64,000 nucleotides of DNA from positions 310,001-374,000 of the forward strand of contig CAVTES010000004.1 in assembly GCA_963733885.1 (NCBI GenBank). The letters are read 5' to 3'. Positions 50,503-57,959 of this stretch are shown piece after piece; position 1 is the stretch's first letter, and every line of letters begins with the position of its first letter. Made by a program: the position numbers and the translations under genes. A model generated the notes under the pieces. It worked only from the letters and a program-made list of their open reading frames with translations, was not told the origin of the DNA and searched no databases. The stretch is from JACVRW01 sp963733885 (GTDB taxonomy: Bacteria; Actinomycetota; Thermoleophilia; Solirubrobacterales; Thermoleophilaceae).

Positions 50503-53016
50503 TCAGGCCGCGGCGGCCTCGCGCAGCAGGTCCACCCTGGTGAGGGCAACCTGAGCGTCGGTAGGCATGCCGTAGTAGTAGCCCTGCCCGTACTCGCAGC
50601 CGAACGAGCGCAGCGCCGCGATCTGGTCGGGGTGCTCGATGCCCTCGGCCACGACGGTCAGGTCCATGGCCGCCCCGATCTCGATGACCGCGCGCGCAAG
50701 GGAGTGATGCTCGCGCGGGCCCGCAAGGTCGTCGACGAACTCCTTAGGGATCTTCATCGTGTCGACCGGCAGGCGCGATAGGTACGCCAGCGACGAGTAG
50801 CCGGTGCCGAAGTCGTCCATCGCCAGCCGCATCCCGCGCTCCTGAAGACCCTCCAGCACCGGGACGAGGGCCGGGTGCTCGGCCACGAACAGGCGCTCGG
50901 TCACCTCGAATACGAGCAGGTCGGGAGCGAGCCTGTGGCGCTCGACGACCTCGTCGACCCGGTCGAGGAAGCCCGGGGCGGTCAGCTCCGGGGCGGACAC
51001 GTTCACGTGGATCGGGATGCCGATCTTCGCGGCCTGCTCGGCGACGCGCTCGAGCACGATCGCCCCGATCTGCACCACCGCGCCGGTCTCCTCCGCGAAG
51101 GCGATGAAGTCGCCCGGCGGCACAAGACCGCGCTCGGGGTGGTTCCAGCGCACCAGCGCCTCGAGCGCGACCGGACGGCCGTCCTCGAGCCCGACGACGG
51201 GCTGGTACACGACGGTCAGCTGGTCGTCCGAGACCGCCCGCTCGAGCTCCCGCGTCAGCGTGCGGCGCCGGCGGAAGGCGTCCCGCATCGACGGGTGGAA
51301 GACGCAGAACCGGCCCTTGCCGCGCCGCTTGGCCTCGTAGAGGGCGACGTCGGCCCGCCGCATCAGCTCGCCCGGGTCGTCGCCTGGGCGCGCCGGCGCA
51401 ATGCCCAGGCTGACCTCCACGCTCACGTCCTCGCCGCCCGCGTCGATGGGGGCCTCGAAGTCGTTCAGCAGCCGCTCCGCCAGCTCGACCGCCTCGGCTT
51501 CGCCACCCTGGCGGTGGAGCAGCAGGGCGAACTCGTCGGCCCCCAGACGCGCGGCCGTATCGCCCTCGCGGAGGTACGAGCGCAGGAGGTCGGCCACGGC
51601 CCTCAGCAGCTGGTCGCCGGCGCGGTGACCGTGGCCGTCGTTGACCGCCTTGAACTCGTCTATGTCGAGCAGCAGCACGGAGGCGCCCGCCCTCCTGCTA
51701 TTCAGCGCGTCGTCCAGGCGGTTGTGGAACAGCGACCGGTTGGCGAGCTGGGTGAGCGAGTCGTATAGCGCGTTCCGCTCCAGCTCGTTCTGGAGCGACT
51801 CGAGCTGGCGCACCGCCTGCTCAACGCGGTCGTACCGGAGGGCCCCGGTGATGTTGCCCGCGAGCGTCTCGAGCAGCCTGAGGTCCTCCTCGGTGAAGCC
51901 GCCGTCGACGCTCTCGCGGCCGGCCACCAGAAACAGTCCGACGCAGCCGCCCTCGCCCCGCAGCGGGGCGACCATGCCGGTCTCCATCCCGCGTGCGCGG
52001 AAGTAGCCGCGCAGCACGACGTCCTGGGTCGTGCTCACGTCGAGCGGACCGTGCAGCCCGCCCGTCACGCGGCGAAGCCGGTCGGCGAGCACCTCGTCCA
52101 GTGCCTCGAGCATCCGCCTGTCGCCCTCGCGCGCGAGTGACGAGCGGGCCGAGCGGCGCAGCTCGGCCGAGAACAGAACCAGCTCGACCGCGGGGGCGCG
52201 GAAGGCCTCGGCAGTACGCTCGAGCAGCTCCTCGAGCTCCGGCTGCATCTCGGACGAGCGAGACAGCGTGCGAGTGGCCTCGTAGAGGAACCCGAGCTCG
52301 GCGCTGCGCCGGCGCTCGCGCATGTAAGCGCGATAGGCGAGCAGCAGCACGGCGGTGGGCGGGACCAACAGCAGCCCGGCCTCGGGGTTGGCGGTCACCA
52401 CCGCCGCCGTGGCGAGCCCGAGGCTGGTGGTGCTGAGCGCAACGATCCAGTTGCCGACCAGCATGTGGATCCGCTCACGCCGCTGCACTGCGCCCTCGCC
52501 GAGGCTGACGGCGATTGCGACGCACACGTCGGACACCAGCACGCTCGCCGAAACGGCGCCGAACACGGCCAGCCAGACTGCCGGCTCGAGTGGGTCGCGT
52601 CCGATCCCGAACGCTTGGAGGGCGAGCAGCGCGGCGCAGGTGCCGAGCGTGAACTGGGCGGAGTTGAAGAACGCCTTGTACGGCCGGATATCGCGATCCA
52701 GGAGCGGCGCGACGGCCGACCCCAGGAGGCTGGCCAGCAGCAGCTCCGTCGGCTCGAGGAAGAGCAGGCCCACCACGAGCGGCAGCTCGGCGAGCGTGAG
52801 GGAGTGCGTGCCGCCCCGGAAGTGGAGATGAATCACCCACCGCTGAGCCGCGGCAAAGCCGGCGGCCACGACCCACCAGGGGACCTCGGCCGACGAGGGG
52901 TCCACTACCAGCTCGCGCACCAGGGTCCAGTACACGACGGCGGTGGCCGCGGCGAGGAGGCAGCCGAACATCAAGATCTTGGCCTCGAGATCGAGAGGCC
53001 GGCGAAGCAGGGTCAT
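50503..53016 (-). CDS. Membrane GAF-GGDEF-EAL cyclic-di-GMP signalling protein
   Basis: An 837-residue protein. About 6-8 hydrophobic helices occupy residues 12-230, followed by a coiled linker, a GAF domain (about 255-390), GGDEF (about 415-575) and EAL (about 595-835). The cyclase A-site is GADEF at 492-496 (second Gly changed to Ala), and an I-site RxxD (REGD) lies exactly five residues before it. The phosphodiesterase side has EALVRWNHPERG, NVSAPEL, FEVTERL, DDFGTGYSSLAYLSRLP, an MKIPKEFV lysine and VVAEGIEHPDQ, so it is probably active. A cyclic-dinucleotide riboswitch lies in its leader. Confidence 0.95.
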   Translation of the reverse strand: MTLLRRPLDLEAKILMFGCLLAAATAVVYWTLVRELVVDPSSAEVPWWVVAAGFAAAQRWVIHLHFRGGTHSLTLAELPLVVGLLFLEPTELLLASLLGSAVAPLLDRDIRPYKAFFNSAQFTLGTCAALLALQAFGIGRDPLEPAVWLAVFGAVSASVLVSDVCVAIAVSLGEGAVQRRERIHMLVGNWIVALSTTSLGLATAAVVTANPEAGLLLVPPTAVLLLAYRAYMRERRRSAELGFLYEATRTLSRSSEMQPELEELLERTAEAFRAPAVELVLFSAELRRSARSSLAREGDRRMLEALDEVLADRLRRVTGGLHGPLDVSTTQDVVLRGYFRARGMETGMVAPLRGEGGCVGLFLVAGRESVDGGFTEEDLRLLETLAGNITGALRYDRVEQAVRQLESLQNELERNALYDSLTQLANRSLFHNRLDDALNSRRAGASVLLLDIDEFKAVNDGHGHRAGDQLLRAVADLLRSYLREGDTAARLGADEFALLLHRQGGEAEAVELAERLLNDFEAPIDAGGEDVSVEVSLGIAPARPGDDPGELMRRADVALYEAKRRGKGRFCVFHPSMRDAFRRRRTLTRELERAVSDDQLTVVYQPVVGLEDGRPVALEALVRWNHPERGLVPPGDFIAFAEETGAVVQIGAIVLERVAEQAAKIGIPIHVNVSAPELTAPGFLDRVDEVVERHRLAPDLLVFEVTERLFVAEHPALVPVLEGLQERGMRLAMDDFGTGYSSLAYLSRLPVDTMKIPKEFVDDLAGPREHHSLARAVIEIGAAMDLTVVAEGIEHPDQIAALRSFGCEYGQGYYYGMPTDAQVALTRVDLLREAAAA

Positions 53017-53035
53017 CCGCGAGTTCCGTCGGGGG

Positions 53036-53125
53036 TCGGGTCGGTTCCGGCAGCTGAGCCGCCTCTCGAGGAGGCCTCTGGCTTTGCGCCCCCGCCTCGC
53101 GGCGGGTTTGCCCTGATCGTCTAGT
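53036..53125 (-). ncRNA. GEMM-type cyclic-dinucleotide (c-di-GMP-I) riboswitch
   Basis: Read on the minus strand, the leader has the GEMM core in order: CAGGGCAAA (53107-53115), a perfect hairpin CCCGCC-GCGA-GGCGGG with a GNRA tetraloop (53091-53106), GGCGCAAAGCC (53079-53089), a second hairpin GCCUC-CUCGA-GAGGC (53061-53075), then AGCUGCCGGAACCGACC (from 53056 down to about 53038). The GNRA loop docking into the second arm is the hallmark of c-di-GMP-I aptamers. It ends about 20 bases before the GGDEF-EAL start codon, so translational control is likely. The cGAMP-binding subclass is an alternative. Confidence 0.85.
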
Positions 53126-53173
53126 CGCTATCGACCTGGGGCGTGTCGCCCCTATCGAACATCCGTCTAGTGC

Positions 53174-54064
53174 TTATGTTGCCGGCGCCGGAATCAGGTC
53201 GGCCGCGAAGGCCCCGATTACCTCGGCGAGCCGGTCGGGCCGGTCCTCGGGCGAGAACGTGCGCGCGCCCTCGATCCACTCGAGCCGAGCTTCCGGGATG
53301 AGCGTCGCGAGCCGCTCCGCATGGGCGGCGGGGAAGAAGCGGTCGTTCCGGGACCAGGCGATCAGGGCCGGCTTGTCCCAGCCCGTGAGCTTGGCGGCCG
53401 CGTCGAGCAGCTCGGCCTTGTCGAAACCGCTCAGGAACCGGCGCGTGTCGCGGCGGATCTCGCGGCTGGTGAGCACCGGCAGAACGTAGGAGTCCTCGGC
53501 CTCGCGCTCGATCGGCTCGTTGGTCAGCCATCCGTACGCGATCGGGAGGCGGCGCATCGGGCGCAGGCGCAGGCCGCCGAAAGCGAGCGGGATGGCGCCC
53601 GGGATGCGCGCCGGGGCGAGGACCCAGTCGAAGAACGGGGGCGGGAAGTTCTCAAACGCGTCGCACGAGGTGAGCACGAAGGCGCCGACGAGCTCTGGCC
53701 GGCGCGCCGCGAGGATCTGCGTAAGGCCGCCACCGGTGTCGTTGGCGACGACGGTGGCCCCGCCGAAGTCCAGCGTCTCGATCGCGTCGGCGATCAGGTC
53801 GGCCAGGGCGGCCGACCCGTAGTCCATGTCCTTCGGCATCGGGATCGTGTGCGAGCCGAGCGGCAGGTCGAGCGTCACGCGCGTGAAGCCGTGGAGGCGC
53901 GGCACCACCTTCCGCCACAGGTTCGCGTTGACGAGGGCACCGTGCACGAAGACGATCGGTGGGCCGTCGCCAGTCGCGTGGGCGTTGATGCGGCGCCCGC
54001 CGCCGAGGTCGATCGTCCGCGCCGGTCCCAGCTGCGGCGCCCGCCAGGTCGCTCGATCATTCAT
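53174..54064 (-). CDS. Alpha/beta hydrolase, haloalkane-dehalogenase-like
   Basis: A 296-residue alpha/beta hydrolase. The oxyanion region is IVFVHGALVNANLWRKVVP. The nucleophile elbow reads VVANDTGGGLTQILAARRPE, with Asp in place of Ser as in haloalkane dehalogenases. The acid is likely the Asp of IAWSRNDRFFP. Where the catalytic His is expected (GHF..ED), the sequence is GARTFSPEDRPDRLAEV, without His. The start at 54064 (MNDRATWRAP) is preferred over 54073. Hairpin GGGGCG-ACA-CGCCCC follows its stop (53138-53152), without a T-run. Confidence 0.85.
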   Translation of the reverse strand: MNDRATWRAPQLGPARTIDLGGGRRINAHATGDGPPIVFVHGALVNANLWRKVVPRLHGFTRVTLDLPLGSHTIPMPKDMDYGSAALADLIADAIETLDFGGATVVANDTGGGLTQILAARRPELVGAFVLTSCDAFENFPPPFFDWVLAPARIPGAIPLAFGGLRLRPMRRLPIAYGWLTNEPIEREAEDSYVLPVLTSREIRRDTRRFLSGFDKAELLDAAAKLTGWDKPALIAWSRNDRFFPAAHAERLATLIPEARLEWIEGARTFSPEDRPDRLAEVIGAFAADLIPAPAT

Positions 54065-54074
54065 TCGTCCCAAT

Positions 54075-55016
54075 CTACGGAAGCAGGACGATCTTGCCGA
54101 GCTTGCCGCCCGCCTGGAAACGGTCGTAGGCCTGCTCCGCCTCGTCGAGCTGGAAGGTCTCGGCCACCGGCACGGTCAGGCGGCCGTCCTCGAACGCCGG
54201 CAGCACTTCGGTCTCCACCAGGCGCGCGGCCGCCGCTTTCTGCTCGAGCGGGCGGGCGCGCAGGGTCGAGCCGTGGATGCGGGCCCGCTTCTGCATCACG
54301 TGGAGCAGGTTGATCTCGGCGGTCGGGCCCGTGCCGCCCACGCCGATCACCGCGATCCGGCCGCCCAGGGCGAGCGACGCCAGGTTGCCTGCGAGGTTGC
54401 CGGCACCCACGAGCTCGAGGATCACGTCGTAGGGGCCGTGGTCGGCGAAGCCCTCGGGGTCGATCGCCCGGGCGCCGAGCTCCTCCACCGCCGGCCGGTG
54501 CTCCTCGCGGCGCACGGTGGCGGTCACTGTGGCGCCCGCCGCGCGGCCGAGCTGCACCGCCGCGGTGCCCACGCCGCCGGCCGCCCCGTGCACGAGCAGG
54601 TGCTCGCCGGGGCGTAGCCCGGCCTGGCTGAAGATGGCGTCGTGTGCCGTGGTGAACACCTCGGGGAGGCCGCCGGCCTGGGGCCAGTCGAGCGGGGCCG
54701 GGACCGGCATGGCGGCCCGCTCGTGCACCACGGCAAGCTCGGCCTGGCCCCCGCCGCCGACCACTGCCATGACGCGGTCGCCCTCCTCGAAGCGGATCGC
54801 GTCGGGGCCGAGCGCTTCCACCTCCCCGGCCAGCTCGAGGCCGGGGATGTCGGGCGGGGAGCCGGGTGGCGCCGGATAGGCGCCGCGGCGCTGGAGCATG
54901 TCGGCGCCGTTCACTCCGGCCCCGCGCACGCGCACCAGCACCTCTCCCCGCTCTGGCTCGGGGTCGGGGCGTTCCTCCACGACGAGCCGCCCGTCCTGAA
55001 CCGTCACCGCACGCAC
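54075..55016 (-). CDS. Quinone oxidoreductase-like NADPH-dependent MDR protein
   Basis: A 313-residue zinc-independent medium-chain reductase. The N-terminal GroES-like fold has GEVLVRVRGAGVNGADMLQR RGAYP-like sequence and PGLELAGEVEALGPDAIRFE. The NADPH fold has HLLVHGAAGGVGTAAVQLGR. The C-terminus KARIHGSTLRARPLEQK-like region resembles QorA/PIG3 proteins. No catalytic zinc Cys-His pair is visible. The GTG at 55016 (VRAVTVQDGRL) is preferred; a GTG at 55007 is also possible. It is followed by the hydrolase on the same strand after 10 bases. Confidence 0.92.
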   Translation of the reverse strand: MRAVTVQDGRLVVEERPDPEPERGEVLVRVRGAGVNGADMLQRRGAYPAPPGSPPDIPGLELAGEVEALGPDAIRFEEGDRVMAVVGGGGQAELAVVHERAAMPVPAPLDWPQAGGLPEVFTTAHDAIFSQAGLRPGEHLLVHGAAGGVGTAAVQLGRAAGATVTATVRREEHRPAVEELGARAIDPEGFADHGPYDVILELVGAGNLAGNLASLALGGRIAVIGVGGTGPTAEINLLHVMQKRARIHGSTLRARPLEQKAAAARLVETEVLPAFEDGRLTVPVAETFQLDEAEQAYDRFQAGGKLGKIVLLP

Positions 55017-55073
55017 GCGCGCAACATACCGGCCGCGTGAAACGTTGATGTCCCGGTGGATTACTAGGGTCCA

Positions 55074-55889
55074 GTGGCCGCGTTGAAGGGACCGTCCCTC
55101 ATAGCGCGCAGCGCCCGGCCGCCGCTCTGGCGGGAGGCCCGGCTGGGCCTCGAGGCCGCCGCGCTCCTGCGCGACCCGGTGCTGCGCGGCCACGGCCTGC
55201 GCGACGGCCGCGGCCGCCCCGTGCTGCTGATCCCCGGCTTCCTTGCGGGCGACGCGTCGCTCGGGCCGATAGCGGGCTGGCTGAAAAGGGCGGGCTACCG
55301 CCCCACTCGCGCGGGCATGCGGGCCAACGTGGACTGCTCCGGAGCGCTCCTGGAAAGGCTCGACGAGAGGCTCGAGCGGGTGGTGCGGGACCAGGGCAAG
55401 CGCGCGGTGGTGATCGGGCAGAGCCGCGGCGGCGCCCTCGCCAAGGTGCTTGCCGTCCGCCGCCCGGAGCTGGTGGCCGGGATCGTGACACTCGGCTCGC
55501 CGCAGCTGGCGCCGCTCGCGGTGCACCCGCTCGTGCGCCTGCAGCTGCAGGCGGTCGGCGTCCTGGGCTCGCTGGGCGCGCCGGGGCTGTTCCGTCGCTC
55601 CTGTCTGGACGGCGAGTGCTGCGCGGACTTCTGGAAGCAGCTCGCCGGCCCGCTTCCGGCCGGGGTGGGACTCGTGGCGGTCTACTCGAAAAGCGACGGC
55701 ATCGTCGACTGGCGCGCGTGCCTCGACCCGTGCGCCGAGGAGCAGGTGGAGATCGCGTCGAGCCACCTCGGCATGGCGGTCAGCCCGGCAGCCTGGCAGG
55801 CCGTCGCGGCGGCCCTCGACCGGTTCGGGCGGGCCGAGGCGCGGCGCCGGCCGCCGGCTCGCGCGCGCCGGCTGCGGCGCGCGGCCTGA
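55074..55889 (+). CDS. Alpha/beta-hydrolase, lipase-like
   Basis: A 271-residue hydrolase. LLIPGFLAGDASLGPIAGWL is the oxyanion loop; AVVIGQSRGGALAKVLAVRR carries the nucleophile Ser (GQSRG), YSKSDGIVDW the Asp and ASSHLGMAVS the His, so the triad is complete and resembles triacylglycerol-lipase/PGAP1-like proteins. Two vicinal Cys (GECCADFW) are unusual. The C-terminus is very basic. It starts with GTG at 55074, 57 bases from the divergent quinone-oxidoreductase gene. Confidence 0.85.
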   Translation: MAALKGPSLIARSARPPLWREARLGLEAAALLRDPVLRGHGLRDGRGRPVLLIPGFLAGDASLGPIAGWLKRAGYRPTRAGMRANVDCSGALLERLDERLERVVRDQGKRAVVIGQSRGGALAKVLAVRRPELVAGIVTLGSPQLAPLAVHPLVRLQLQAVGVLGSLGAPGLFRRSCLDGECCADFWKQLAGPLPAGVGLVAVYSKSDGIVDWRACLDPCAEEQVEIASSHLGMAVSPAAWQAVAAALDRFGRAEARRRPPARARRLRRAA

Positions 55890-55914
55890 GGGCCACGCCG
55901 CCCGCGTCGGACCC

Positions 55915-56880
55915 TCACGGAACGAGCACGGCCGCCCCGCGGATGCTCCCCTCGCGCATGCGGTCGAGTGCCTCGTTCGCCTGGTCGAGCGGGTGTGTCT
56001 CAACCTGGGTCCGGACGGGCACGCGCGGGGCGAGCGCGAGGAACTCCTCGCCGTCGGCGCGCGTGAGGTTCGCCACGCTGCGGAGGATGCGCTCCCCCCA
56101 GAGCAACTCGTAGGGCAGCGACGGGATGTCGCTCATGTGGATGCCTCCGCAAACGACGCTGCCGCCCTTCGCCACCGCCCTCAGGGCCGCCGGGACGAGC
56201 TCGCCGGCCGGGGCGAAGATCAGGGCGGCGTCGAGCTCCTCGGGCGGCGGTCCGAGGGCGTCGCCCGCCCACTCGGCACCGAGCTCGAGCGCGAACGCCT
56301 GGGCGGCGGCGTCGTCCGCGCGCGTGAAGGCGAACACGCGGCGGCCCTGGTGCAAGGCAACCTGGCAGACGATGTGCGCGGAAGCGCCGAAGCCATAGAG
56401 GCCGACGCGCTCGGCGTCGCCCGCCAGGCGAAGCGTGCGGTAGCCGATCAGGCCCGCGCAGAGGAGCGGGGCGGCCTGGAGGTCCGGGTAGCCGTCCGGC
56501 AGGGCGAAGCAGAAGCGCTCGTCGGCGGCGGCGAGCTGGGCGTAGCCGCCGTCGCGGTCGTAGCCGGTGAAGCGCGCGCGGTCGCAGAGGTTCTCGCGGC
56601 CCGATCGGCAGTAGCTGCAGACGCCGTCGGTCCAGCCGAGCCAGGGCACGCCGACCCGCTCGCCCGCGGCGAAGCGCTCGCCGCCGTCCACGACGCGGGC
56701 GACTATCTGGTGACCCGGCACGAGGGGCAGCTTCGGGTGCTCGAGCTCGCCGTCCACGATGTGAAGGTCGGTGCGGCAGACGCCGCACGCCGCCACCTCG
56801 AGGAGCACCTCACCCGGACCGGGCTCGGGGGCGGGCAGCTCGGCCGGCCGGAGCCGGGAGCGTGGGGCGTCGAGGACCAT
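55915..56880 (-). CDS. Zinc-binding alcohol dehydrogenase (AdhA-like)
   Basis: A 321-residue medium-chain alcohol dehydrogenase. Catalytic zinc ligands are Cys of ACGVCRTDLHIVDGE and His of LVPGHQIVARV. The structural-zinc loop reads GWTDGVCSYCRSGRENLC: the last three Cys are present but the first is Asp. The cofactor fold is VGLYGFGASAHIVCQVA. The overall sequence resembles bacterial AdhA (mycobacterial Rv1862 group). I prefer ATG 56880 (MVLDAPRSRLRP); a start at 56907 is possible. Confidence 0.92.
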   Translation of the reverse strand: MVLDAPRSRLRPAELPAPEPGPGEVLLEVAACGVCRTDLHIVDGELEHPKLPLVPGHQIVARVVDGGERFAAGERVGVPWLGWTDGVCSYCRSGRENLCDRARFTGYDRDGGYAQLAAADERFCFALPDGYPDLQAAPLLCAGLIGYRTLRLAGDAERVGLYGFGASAHIVCQVALHQGRRVFAFTRADDAAAQAFALELGAEWAGDALGPPPEELDAALIFAPAGELVPAALRAVAKGGSVVCGGIHMSDIPSLPYELLWGERILRSVANLTRADGEEFLALAPRVPVRTQVETHPLDQANEALDRMREGSIRGAAVLVP

Positions 56881-56917
56881 GGCGCGCACGCAGGGAAGGC
56901 TACGCACGGGCGCGCCG

Positions 56918-56972
56918 CCGAGTGTGGGCCCCCAAAGGCGCCATATGCGTGACTCTGAGGGCCCACACTCGG
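56918..56972. repeat. 14-bp perfect inverted repeat in a divergent promoter region
   Basis: The left arm CCGAGTGTGGGCCC (56918-56931) is the exact reverse complement of the right arm GGGCCCACACTCGG (56959-56972), with a 27-base spacer. It sits in the 122-base gap between the adh and rhodanese genes. It could be an operator, or a copy of a palindromic dispersed element. No second copy is seen in this window. Confidence 0.6.
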
Positions 56973-57002
56973 ATGACGGGGGCGCGGCGTAGCCTCCTCC
57001 CC

Positions 57003-57833
57003 GTGGTTGCTGCCTTTGGACCGCTCGTGGAAACCGCCTGGCTCCGAGCCCATCAGGCCGAGCCGGGCCTGGTCGTGGTCGACTGCCGCTACGTGCTCGG
57101 CAAGCCGGGAGCCGGCGAAGAGGCCTACCGGCAGGGCCACATCCCGGGCGCGGCCTTCCTCGACGTCGACCACGACCTCGCAGCGGAGCCCGGCGAGCGC
57201 GGCCGCCATCCGCTGCCCGAGGCGGCCGACTTCGAGGCGGCGGCGCGCAGCGCCGGAATCGGCCGGACCAGCCGCGTGGTGGCCTACGACGAAGCGGGGG
57301 AGGGAGGCGCCGCCCGGCTCTGGTGGCTGCTGCGCCACTTCAGTCACGACGAGGTGGCCGTGCTGAACGGCGGCCTGGCGGCGTGGCGCGAGGAGGACGG
57401 CGCGCTGGCGGCCGGCGCGGAGGACGCGCCGCTCCGACAGGCGGCAACCCCGTTCATCGCCCATCAGCGCGACCACGACACGGTGACCGCCGACGAGCTG
57501 AAAGCCGGCCGAGCGAGACTCCTCGACGCACGCGCCCCCAAGCGCTTCCGCGGCGAGGTCGAGCCGATCGACGCGGTCGCCGGCCACATACCCGGCGCTG
57601 TCAACGTCCCCTTCGCCGAGCTCGCACCGGGCGGCCGCTTCCCGCCCTCGGCCGGGCTGCGCGAGAGCCTCGGCGACCTGCCCTTCGTGGCCTACTGCGG
57701 CTCCGGCATCACCGCCTGCACGCTCCTGCTTGCGGGGGAGCTCGCGGGTGTCGAGGGCCGGCTCTACCCGGGCTCGTGGAGCGAGTGGTCGCGCCGCGGG
57801 CTGCCGGTGGAGACATCGGGCTCACTCGGCTGA
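57003..57833 (+). CDS. Sulfurtransferase (tandem rhodanese, thiosulfate or 3-mercaptopyruvate type)
   Basis: A 276-residue two-domain rhodanese. The inactive N-terminal domain has VVVDCRYVLGKPGAGEEAYR and GHIPGAAFLDVDHDLAAEPG. The catalytic domain has RLLDARAPKRFRGEVEPIDA, AGHIPGAVNVPFAELA and the active-site loop AYCGSGITACTLLLA with the persulfide Cys. The CGSGxTA loop is typical of SseA-like sulfurtransferases. The GTG at 57003 begins VVAAFGPLVETAWL; earlier in-frame codons cover the inverted repeat and are unlikely to be translated. Confidence 0.93.
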   Translation: MVAAFGPLVETAWLRAHQAEPGLVVVDCRYVLGKPGAGEEAYRQGHIPGAAFLDVDHDLAAEPGERGRHPLPEAADFEAAARSAGIGRTSRVVAYDEAGEGGAARLWWLLRHFSHDEVAVLNGGLAAWREEDGALAAGAEDAPLRQAATPFIAHQRDHDTVTADELKAGRARLLDARAPKRFRGEVEPIDAVAGHIPGAVNVPFAELAPGGRFPPSAGLRESLGDLPFVAYCGSGITACTLLLAGELAGVEGRLYPGSWSEWSRRGLPVETSGSLG

Positions 57834-57959
57834 GGCCGTCCCTCACCCCGCAGGGCTGCAGGAAACCTGTGCAATTCGGCCGTCTTGTGCCGATTGTCAC
57901 ACTCCGGGCCCTAAAACGGCCGGACACTCGCGGGAGCACCCCCCGAGGAAGGAGCCCCA

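Noticed and set aside
53138..53152. Hairpin GGGGCG-ACA-CGCCCC as an intrinsic terminator of the hydrolase gene
   Set aside because: There is no T-run after it, and it lies just ahead of the riboswitch, where it could equally be part of the leader structure.
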